From contig NZ_JAPDDT010000016.1 of NCBI RefSeq assembly GCF_025950235.1, positions 81,173 through 145,172 on the forward strand: 64,000 nt of DNA, written 5' to 3'. The DNA is from Luteolibacter arcticus (GTDB taxonomy: Bacteria; Verrucomicrobiota; Verrucomicrobiia; Verrucomicrobiales; Akkermansiaceae). The notes under the pieces are model-generated. The model was not told where the DNA came from and did no database searches. It saw only the letters and a program-made list of their open reading frames with translations. The first letter of the stretch is position 1. Each line of letters begins with the position of its first letter. The translations under genes were made by a program, and so were the position numbers. Positions 57,762-64,000 of the stretch are shown in pieces.

Positions 57762-58074
57762 TTGACCCATAAACTGAGAACCGCCCTCATCCTGGTGTCT
57801 CCGCTTGTCGGATGCGCGCAGTCTATTCGAGGACCCGCCTTCATCCACCCTTGACCCGTTTGCCTCATAGAACCTGAGTCGACCGGCCCCCTAGTCGGTC
57901 TGCGGGAGATCCGCCCGACGACTGGAGGTAGCCACGTCACCGTCTCGCTGGCCATTCGCAACAGCCCCTGCGTTTCCGATGCCACGCGGGAGATGACCCA
58001 GAAACATGAGCGTCGGTGGGCGGAATCGGCTGCCACGACTTAACCAACGGATGCCTGGCTATTCGGCAAGCGAA
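57762..58074. other. About 310 bp without recognisable gene
   Basis: Open frames occur on both strands but none has a plausible start, domain or neighbour match. No hairpin or repeat stood out. Confidence 0.5.
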
Positions 58075-58518
58075 ATGCAATCAAGGGAGTTCCGCGACGT
58101 TCAGGTCTTCGACCGGTCGAACGGCGACGAGGTGATCTTCGAGGTCAATCCAGCCGTGTCCACCCGCAACCAGGCTCCCGCAGGCACGCTCTACTTCGGC
58201 GCGGGCATCCAGCAGGACAGCATGAACGGCTTCGAGCTCCGGCTCGACAATCTCTTCGTTTCGACCGCGCCGATCGATCCCGGAACTGGCATTGCGCCGG
58301 CCGATCCGGCGATCACCGCGGTGTTCTTCGAAGGTGGCGATCTGAAGGTCACCTTCAGCCCCGGCGGTGCCGGTTTCATCCTCACGTCGTCGAACAACCT
58401 GATCGCTCCCTTCGCCGAGCAATCGGCCGCCACTTACGATGGAGTCGGCACTTTCACGGTCCCGGCCCCCGCATTGAACCCCGGTCGCGATTTCTTCCGC
58501 GTTGAAACCGCGCCCTGA
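58075..58518 (+). pseudogene. 3' end of a secreted beta-sandwich protein
   Basis: The frame FRDVQVFDRSNGDEVIFEVN ... LYFGAGIQQDSMNGFELRLD looks like the last strands of a concanavalin/LamG-like domain. It is followed by a linker and the kind of C-terminal module that ends other proteins here (ILTSSNNLIAPF...RDFFRVETAP). No signal peptide or domain start precedes it, so the 5' part is lost. The open frame could be translated from ATG 58075 but would not be exported. Confidence 0.55.
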
Positions 58519-58542
58519 GCACTCCTCGAAACTAAGAAACCT

Positions 58543-58726
58543 ATGAACAGAGCTCCCATCATCCTCACTTCCCTCCTGCCCGCCCTTGGCACGGCTGAAT
58601 CACCTCGGCACCCTCGACAACCGCTACAGCTTCGACGGCCCGTCGGACTCCCACGGCCAGTCGTTTACCACCGGGACTACCGGCACGCTGGAATACCTCC
58701 ACATGGCCTACCGCTTGGCCCGTTGA
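58543..58726 (+). pseudogene. Frameshifted scrap of a secreted protein
   Basis: MNRAPIILTSLLPALGTA (58543) is a signal peptide. After a frameshift near 58600 another frame reads HLGTLDNRYSFDGPSDSHGQ, SFTTGTTGTLEYLHMAYRLA and stops at 58724-58726. The family is not recognised. Confidence 0.45.
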
Positions 58727-59284
58727 CGGCGCTTCGCTTCCAAGACCACCGTCCCCTCGGCGGACAGTGCCGTGTCGCCCATTAAAGTGGTTGAACTGAG
58801 TTTCGGCGAGTATAGTCGGCCTCCGAAGTTGCCGCTCCGCGTTCGAAGGGATCTAATGGGACAGCTGAAAAGCAAGCCACTCCCGCCCGGCCCTCAAGCT
58901 TCATTTCATTGTCTGAGTTCGTCGCGAAATCCTTTTGGAGGCGGCGTTAATAAAGACAGCCCGCGGCCGGTAATTCCGCGTGTCTTAGCGCGGAAGTGGC
59001 GGCGGAATCAAAGGGCTTCTTCAGCAAACTTTTCGGTTGGTGAGCAAAAATGATTCCCAGTGGGCTGTACCGACGAACTTCTCGGCCGCTCAAGTCGCAT
59101 CGCGGACTTCTGCGCCGGAGCATAGTGTATCCGGCCGCGGTCAAATCTGACGAGAGTGGCGCGCGGCGATCCAGCCGCACAAAAGCTTAGACCGTGCTTA
59201 CGGCTGCTTGTGGGTGTAAGGTCCGGTGGCCGGCCTCCACAAGCAATTGGATCGCCTTTACTATCGCGTGTCCATAGACCAATA
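58727..59284. other. About 560 bp without recognisable gene
   Basis: No credible coding frame was found. One weak inverted repeat (TAAAGACA ... TGTCTTA, around 58952-58988) is present. The N-terminal part of Ku that should precede 59285 is not here in any frame. Confidence 0.5.
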
Positions 59285-59936
59285 GTTGAGGATGTGAGAC
59301 CCCAGCTGACCAAGACCATCGAAATCACACAGTTCGTGGATCTCGCTGACATCGAGCCCATGCTCTTCGAAAAGCCCTACTATCTGGAACCGGAAAAGCG
59401 GGGACGGAAGGCCTATGTGCTGCTGCGTGAGACTTTGCGGCAGACGGGCAAGGCAGGTATCGCCCGGGTGGTGATCCGCACCCGCGAGTATCTCGTGGCG
59501 ATGTTTGTGCGGGACGATGCGATCATTCTGGAGGTCATGCGATTCCCGGAGGAACTCCGGCCGCCGTCCAAGCTGGACCTGCCGGCAAGCGATGACGCCC
59601 AACTGCAACCGAGTGCCAAGGAGCTGGATCTCGCGAAGCACCTCGTTGAGAACATGACCGAAGAGTGGGACCCGGCGATGCGCCACGATGAGTATCAGGC
59701 GGCATTGCTAGCCTATGTGGAGCATAAGGTCGCCAGTGGTGCTACCGCCGCAGTGAAAGGTGGCGAACGCGACAGGGATGGCAGCGTTACCGCGAATAAC
59801 ACGATCGAACTTGCAGCTTACCTCGAGAAGAGCCTGTTGGAGAAGAAGCCGTCAAAGGTAACGGCGAAAAGGACGGCAGCTGAAAAGGCAGGTAACAAAA
59901 GCTGCGGCGAAAAAGGCCGCCAAGAAGTCGGCTTGA
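59285..59936 (+). pseudogene. ku: Ku protein lacking its N-terminus, frameshifted tail
   Basis: From 59285 the frame reads VEDVRPQLTKTIEITQFVDL, ADIEPMLFEKPYYLEPEKRG, RKAYVLLRETLRQTGKAGIA and VVIRTREYLVAM, which is the central beta-barrel/bridge region of bacterial Ku (double-strand-break end binding, non-homologous end joining). About the first 80 residues of a normal Ku are missing and nothing like them lies upstream. Near 59888 a one-base shift moves the reading from a poor tail into QVTKAAAKKAAKKSA plus stop (59934-59936), the expected lysine-rich C-terminus. The gene is therefore broken at both ends. No ligase D gene is nearby. A second, more decayed Ku piece is at 37714-37880. Confidence 0.85.
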
Positions 59937-59939
59937 TCA

Positions 59940-60116
59940 TGAATGACCACGACTACGAGCGGGCGAACGAAGAAGATCGTCTTCACTTCATCCAATGCGC
60001 TGGCAAGTGGTTTGATTGCCGCGACCTCGCTGAAGTCCTTTCGCACCAAGAGCAGAGCCGGCGAATGAAATGGCAGCCGAGCCGCCCGCAGGTGTTTGAA
60101 CATACTTGTAAGGGAA
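59940..60116 (+). other. Possible small-protein fragment after Ku
   Basis: MNDHDYERANEEDRLHFIQC, then AGKWFDCRDLAEVLSHQE, reads like a compact small protein. The frame then runs on without a stop into sequence antisense to the TetR gene, so the natural end is missing or it is not a gene. Confidence 0.25.
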
Positions 60117-60238
60117 GCGATCGGCGGTGTTACCCCGCGACTAACACCGCACCGTCGATGATGATATCGACGGCCGGCGATAACTTGATCGCCGGGGAAT
60201 CATCGAGCGTCCTCCCGCAGGCTCCCGCTCCCTCATCG

Positions 60239-60919
60239 CTACTTGCTTGTCTGCAGGCCGCGGAGGATCAGGTCGAGTCCCGCTTCGAACTGGCGGTCGG
60301 CGTCTGGCGCGAAGAGCTGCTCGAGGACCGCGGTCGCGCGCGGATAGGGTCTGGTGGCTCCAGCGAGTTCGGCCAGGTTCCGGCCTTGGGTGGGGCGCAG
60401 CTCCTCGATCTCCCACAGGCAATAGGCTCGCACGTAGAGCCGAAGTGTCTGATAGGCCACGGCCTGAGCCACGGGAGCGAGCCCTGCCTCGGCCAACGCC
60501 GAAAGGGCTGATTCAATCAGCGGCAACGCACTCGTGGGCGGGGTCGGCCGGGTCATGGCGACGCGAAAGAGATTCGGCTGCTCTTGGGCGAAGGCCCGGA
60601 AACCGCGGCAGATCGCTTTGAGCCGGCTCTTCCAAGATCCCTTCGCAGGCGGCGAGGGAAGGCGGCTCATCGTGAGGCTCGTCGCGGCATCCAAGATCGC
60701 TTCCTTGTTAGGAAAATGGTTGTAGAGGGCCATCGCCTTTACGCCCAGCACTTCCCCCAAGCGGCGCATGGTGAGTGCCGCTTCGCCCTCGGTGAGGATG
60801 AGCTGCAGGGCCGCTTCGGCCACCTCTTGCGGGGTGAGCGATTCGCCCGCCGCGGGACGGCCGGGTCCCTTCTTCGGCTTCCGCTTCGGGTTCTGCGTGA
60901 GGTCTTGTGGCTCTTTCAT
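60239..60919 (-). CDS. TetR-family transcriptional regulator
   Basis: The 226-residue product has a basic N-terminal tail and then the helix-turn-helix at about 28-75: VAEAALQLILTEGEAALTMR, RLGEVLGVKAMALYNHFPNK, EAILDA, a clean TetR signature. Residues 90-226 form the alpha-helical ligand-binding part of the TetR_C type (FAQEQPNLFRVAMTRP). It is divergent from the efflux lipoprotein gene at 61054. A 20-bp near-palindrome lies over that gene's promoter, so it probably represses that gene and itself. The ligand is unknown. Confidence 0.9.
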   Translation of the reverse strand: MKEPQDLTQNPKRKPKKGPGRPAAGESLTPQEVAEAALQLILTEGEAALTMRRLGEVLGVKAMALYNHFPNKEAILDAATSLTMSRLPSPPAKGSWKSRLKAICRGFRAFAQEQPNLFRVAMTRPTPPTSALPLIESALSALAEAGLAPVAQAVAYQTLRLYVRAYCLWEIEELRPTQGRNLAELAGATRPYPRATAVLEQLFAPDADRQFEAGLDLILRGLQTSK

Positions 60920-61019
60920 AATGAGGCGTTCGGCTTGTCGGATGGGTTCAATGGCTTAGGCCACTGCCCTTTTGCCAAGGTCAGCCCGATCCGTAAAGAT
61001 ACAAGGTAAAGATTTTTTG

Positions 61020-61047
61020 TTGACGACGTATATTTACGCCGTATGGT
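61020..61047 (+). promoter_or_regulatory. Promoter with overlapping TetR-type operator
   Basis: TTGACG (61020-61025) and TATGGT (61042-61047) are 16 bp apart, a fair sigma70-like pair. Between them ACGACGTA-TATT-TACGCCGT (61023-61042) is an inverted repeat with 7 of 8 pairs, the size of a TetR operator. The ATG at 61054 is so close that the transcript would have almost no leader. Confidence 0.5.
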
Positions 61048-61053
61048 TCGCTC

Positions 61054-62235
61054 ATGACTCGCACATATTCGAGCCCAACATGGTCCCCTACCGGGCGGCG
61101 CGTCCGCTCGCTCACGCTTGCCGCGGCGTGCCTGCCGCTCGCCAGCTGCATGGTCGGACCGAACTACACGCCTCCGACGCCGGACATGCCGGCGGCCTAT
61201 GGAGAACTCCATGGCGCTGCTGCGACGGCGTCGTATACGACGAGCAACGGCGAGGCGGCCTGGTGGCGCCGCTTCAACGATCCCGAGCTTGTATCCCTGG
61301 TCGGCCGGGCGGTCGCCGCGAACAACAACCTGGAGGTGGCCGAGGCAAAAGTGCGGCAGGCCCGCTCGGCGCGGGAGATCGCCCGTTCGTTCCTTTATCC
61401 GCAAATCGGCGTGGGTGCCTCGGCTCTCCGCTCCCGCGCCAGCGAGGCGGCCACCGGACTGCCGAGCGGGGGTCTGGAGGGAAACCTCTTCCAAGTCGGC
61501 TTCGATGCCGAGTGGACCGTGGATCTCTTTGGCGGGACCCGGAGGCTCGTCGAATCGGCAGCCGCCGATGAGCAGGGCGCGGAAGCCCGGCGGCGGGGAG
61601 TGGTGCTCATGGTCGCGGCCGAGACGGCGCGCGCTTACGTGGAACTTCGCGGGGCGCAGCGAGAGCTTGCAGTCGCTCGCGCCACTCTCGCGGACCAAGT
61701 CGAGACGCACGAGGTGACCGAGGATCGCCACGCCAACGGGCTGGCATCGAAACTGGAAGTCGTGCGGGCCAGAACCGAGGTCGAGGTCACCGCCGCGGAG
61801 ATTCCCTCCATCCAGCAGGCCATCCGCGCGTATGTGCACGTGCTTTCAACGCTCATGTCGCTGGAACCGACGGCTCTCGATGGAGAGCTGGCTGCCACCG
61901 CCCCCATTCCTGCCGTGCCCCAGCGGATCTCAGTGGGAGTGCCGTCCGATATTCTGCGCCGCCGGCCGGACGTCCAGGCGGCGGAGCGGCAGATCGCCAG
62001 CGCGACCGCCCAAGTGGGAGTGGCGACGGCAGAGCTGTTCCCGAAGGTGAAGCTGGGGGCGTCCGGTGGGCTGTCCAGCCGCGAAACCGGCGATCTTCTC
62101 AACGGAAACTCGACCGGTGCCTCGAGCACCCACTACCTGGCGGGACCAGCGGTCAATTGGACGCTCTTCGATGCCCATCAACCGGCAGATGAAGAACTTT
62201 ACCCCAACCCGCCGCCATCGGTTCTAACGATCTGA
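61054..62235 (+). CDS. NodT/OprM-type outer-membrane efflux lipoprotein, 3'-truncated
   Basis: The 393-residue product has a lipoprotein signal with LASC lipobox (Cys near 32) followed by MVGPNYTPP, the classic NodT/OprM start. Blocks AWWRRFNDPELVSLVGRAVA, NNLEVAEAKVRQARSAREIA, FDAEWTVDLFGG, VPSDILRRRPDVQAAERQIA and ATAQVGVATAELFP are the coiled-coil tunnel repeats of the family. Normal length is about 460-480; similarity stops at AGPAVNWTLFD and 21 unrelated residues follow. The last helices of the second repeat are lost, so a working channel is unlikely. The inner-membrane pump and adaptor genes that usually accompany it are absent. Confidence 0.85.
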   Translation: MTRTYSSPTWSPTGRRVRSLTLAAACLPLASCMVGPNYTPPTPDMPAAYGELHGAAATASYTTSNGEAAWWRRFNDPELVSLVGRAVAANNNLEVAEAKVRQARSAREIARSFLYPQIGVGASALRSRASEAATGLPSGGLEGNLFQVGFDAEWTVDLFGGTRRLVESAAADEQGAEARRRGVVLMVAAETARAYVELRGAQRELAVARATLADQVETHEVTEDRHANGLASKLEVVRARTEVEVTAAEIPSIQQAIRAYVHVLSTLMSLEPTALDGELAATAPIPAVPQRISVGVPSDILRRRPDVQAAERQIASATAQVGVATAELFPKVKLGASGGLSSRETGDLLNGNSTGASSTHYLAGPAVNWTLFDAHQPADEELYPNPPPSVLTI

Positions 62236-62290
62236 GGGACATCCCATTCATGTCGTTTCTACGGTTGAAATTTTGATATCCCCGGTGCTG

Positions 62291-63445
62291 TCATGATTTG
62301 AGGGGCGGAAGAACCTGCCAGTAAGGCAGGGCTTCCCGTTTCGGGACGGACTTGTGGTAAAAATCGAAGTAGACCCGCACGTGTTCGTGACCCATGTCGG
62401 ACTTGAGCGCGTCGAGATCGTTTTCAACGGCAAGGGTGTAGCTGCCGAACGAATGCCTCAGTGCGTCCTGCTTCTCGCTACCATTAATTCCCGCTTCGCG
62501 CCTCACGCGGGTCGCCTTCTGAATCCATCTGGCAGGTGCGACTTTGCCCGACCGCTTTGGTTCGGGAGTTTCCTCCATCCATGCCTTTAGAGTCGGGTTA
62601 ATGCGGATATTTCGCCGGCGTGCTTTTTTTGCAACTGACGGACCAATGCGGATGTTCAGTAGCTCAAGTGAGATGTCTTCCCAGCGGATCTTCGCGGCTT
62701 CGTCGGGACGAACGCCAGCAAAGGCCATCAGGGCGAAGACTGGCGCGCAGCCTGCACATGCCTTGTCGAGCCCGGACGGGTAGTCGCGACACGCATCCAT
62801 CAACCGCCGGAGTTCCTCGGGAGTGTAGATGCTCACGTCTCCCGCATGATCGGGGCGCCTTTCGACATGAACACGTTTGGCTGGATTTTCGTCCAAAGTC
62901 CCGGTTTTCACACAATCGCCCAGCACGGTCCGAACATAGCCGAGCCCGTTTTTCCATCGCGTTTTGCCGGACGTTGTTTCATCGAGTGCGGAGGCGATTG
63001 AATCAGGTGTGATGTCACAGACATTCATGGCCATAAACCCATCAGGTAGCGCCTTTCGCCAGTTTCGGAAGTCCAGCAGGGTGCGCACGCGGTGATTCGG
63101 TCGCCTCGCTACCGCGGAGGCCCAAGCAACGGAAAGGGTCGGTGCCTTTGCCCTCGCATCGTGGTGGGATGCGTAGAATCTTGCGCATTGGGTTAGGCTG
63201 ACGCCAAACGGCTGCAGAATCTCTTCCGCCGAAACTGCATCCTCTGCCAATGCATGACGGATTGATGCGCTTTTCTCCCGGCGACCTTCAGCGACGGCCC
63301 TGAGTCTCTGGGCTTCGGCTTTTGCCCCGTCTCGTGTTCCGAAGTAGCGACGTCTAAGTTTGCCTGTATCCGAGATCGACGCCGGCACGTGCAGGAGCCA
63401 TCCCTTTGGGGTGTTGTTGATTTTGAAGGATGCTTTTCTCGCCAC
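62291..63445 (-). CDS. Tyrosine recombinase (integrase)
   Basis: The 384-residue product starts with GTG at 63445. The N-terminal half carries an arm/core-binding region (residues about 1-190). The catalytic half has FAGVRPDEAAKIRW near 242 (Arg I), QDALRHSFGSY near 330 (Arg II; the usual preceding His is replaced, as in many relatives), MGHEHVRVYFDFYH near 350-360 (His and catalytic Tyr). It lies 105 bp from a 3' tRNA-Cys fragment, its probable attachment site. It appears intact, so the element may still move if the other end survives. Confidence 0.88.
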   Translation of the reverse strand: MARKASFKINNTPKGWLLHVPASISDTGKLRRRYFGTRDGAKAEAQRLRAVAEGRREKSASIRHALAEDAVSAEEILQPFGVSLTQCARFYASHHDARAKAPTLSVAWASAVARRPNHRVRTLLDFRNWRKALPDGFMAMNVCDITPDSIASALDETTSGKTRWKNGLGYVRTVLGDCVKTGTLDENPAKRVHVERRPDHAGDVSIYTPEELRRLMDACRDYPSGLDKACAGCAPVFALMAFAGVRPDEAAKIRWEDISLELLNIRIGPSVAKKARRRNIRINPTLKAWMEETPEPKRSGKVAPARWIQKATRVRREAGINGSEKQDALRHSFGSYTLAVENDLDALKSDMGHEHVRVYFDFYHKSVPKREALPYWQVLPPLKS

Positions 63446-63550
63446 GTCGCGGATGGTGCACTATCGCAGTAATTTGTCGAAAAATCCCCGAATTGGACCA
63501 AATAAACCAAGAATGGCTGTTAATAGCGCTTGGTTTTAGCGGATGTAGAT

Positions 63551-63599
63551 CGGTTTGCAAAACCGCTATTCGAGGGTTCGATTCCCTCCTCCGCCTCCA
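63551..63599 (+). tRNA. 3' part of tRNA-Cys (attachment-site footprint, not a complete tRNA)
   Basis: From CGGTTTGCAAAACCGC (anticodon loop TTGCAAA, anticodon GCA = Cys) the sequence continues with a correct T-arm (GAGGGTTCGATTCCCTC), acceptor strand CTCCGCC, discriminator T and encoded CCA. The 5' half, including the D-arm and the partner acceptor strand, is absent. This is what an integration at the tRNA 3' end leaves at the far end of an element. Confidence 0.8.
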
Positions 63600-63601
63600 T
63601 A

Positions 63602-63633
63602 CTGAAGACCAATCAGTTAAGGTGAGTCTTCAG
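63602..63633 (+). terminator. Hairpin after the tRNA fragment
   Basis: CTGAAGAC and GTCTTCAG flank 16 nt, 3 bp after the CCA end. It may be a tRNA terminator inherited with the attachment site. Confidence 0.35.
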
Positions 63634-64000
63634 TGGGGTTGCCAACGGCAATAGTAACGCCGGTCCAGTCCAGGGAAGTCCGGAAAGGTCCCGCTGGGAG
63701 AGGGTGACCAGCATCGTCGAAACGAAGGACAAGCAGGCGATGTTCTTTATCACCGCGTCCTTCATCGCCGGCAGTGTAGCATCTGCGAGGCTTCGATTTC
63801 GTGAAAAGGTTTCTGGATGCTGTGGGTCCAGCAATCCGGCTCACCCCAGAGCGACCGTGGGCAGGGAAGCTCGCTTCCGCTTCACAATCCTGCTGTTCGT
63901 GTCCCCGTTATGGGGACTATGCAGAATGGCGCTAACTTAAGGCGGATTTGTGAGCCGTGATGAACTACTGGCATTCTAGTAGCTGCTTGCAAACAATGAC
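63634..64000. other. About 370 bp without a confident gene
   Basis: A leftward frame from 63765 (MKDAVIKNIACLSFVSTMLV...) could be a small membrane protein, but no neighbour or family supports it. Otherwise nothing was recognised. Confidence 0.4.

Noticed and set aside
63551..63599. A complete functional tRNA-Cys
   Set aside because: The acceptor 5' strand and D-arm are missing; only the part from the anticodon stem to CCA is present.
63613..63765. Small leftward frame with a hydrophobic start
   Set aside because: No ribosome site, family match or neighbour supports it; it ends on the hairpin after the tRNA fragment.

Overview
The window looks like an accessory, carbohydrate-degrading region of a member of the Verrucomicrobiota (Luteolibacter/Verrucomicrobium-like; inferred, not proven). 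The grounds are high GC, very large secreted proteins with autotransporter-associated beta-strand repeats (PATR), a PEP-CTERM tail, C-terminal modules with DxDxDG calcium loops, an ECF sigma factor paired with a Ser/Thr kinase, and several glycosidase families common in that phylum.

Positions 1-16.4 kb and 16.4-42.1 kb form a locus that appears built to take apart a rhamnose-rich, possibly pectin-like or sulfated polysaccharide. It holds a GH78 alpha-L-rhamnosidase cut by the left edge, a sugar isomerase-like TIM barrel, a GH106 alpha-L-rhamnosidase, a heparinase II/III-type lyase with accessory domains, a decayed sulfatase, two PATR giants, three relatives of an unrecognised N-terminal domain (joined to discoidin or fascin-like modules), a pectate-lyase-type beta-helix protein, a second GH78 enzyme and a GH128-like beta-1,3-glucanase with three LamG domains. 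Most are transcribed leftwards and nearly all carry signal peptides. Seven inverted repeats resembling CATCCCGT-N4-ACGGGAAT lie in front of these genes and may mark a shared regulon. The PATR/X-domain pair is duplicated at a constant spacing of 7192 bp, with gene-conversion mosaics.

Positions 37.0-37.9 kb and 42.2-44.3 kb are gene graveyards: an IS3-type transposase remnant, a fragment of a Ku gene, a truncated DUF1257/DUF2997 operon, an RHS-repeat fragment fused to the first 66 codons of dnaE2, and an IclR-like scrap. Next come an ECF sigma/Ser-Thr kinase pair closed by a perfect palindromic terminator, two paralogous PATR proteins (only the second with a PEP-CTERM tail), and a 1570-residue ThuA / PQQ-type sugar dehydrogenase / c-type haem protein.

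Positions 57.8-64 kb are again patchy: 3' and 5' scraps of secreted proteins, a Ku gene lacking its N-terminus and frameshifted in its lysine-rich tail, a TetR regulator divergent from a 3'-truncated NodT/OprM efflux lipoprotein, and a tyrosine recombinase next to a 49-bp 3' piece of tRNA-Cys. The last pair marks an integration boundary at about 63.6 kb. No complete RNA gene and no CRISPR array were seen.
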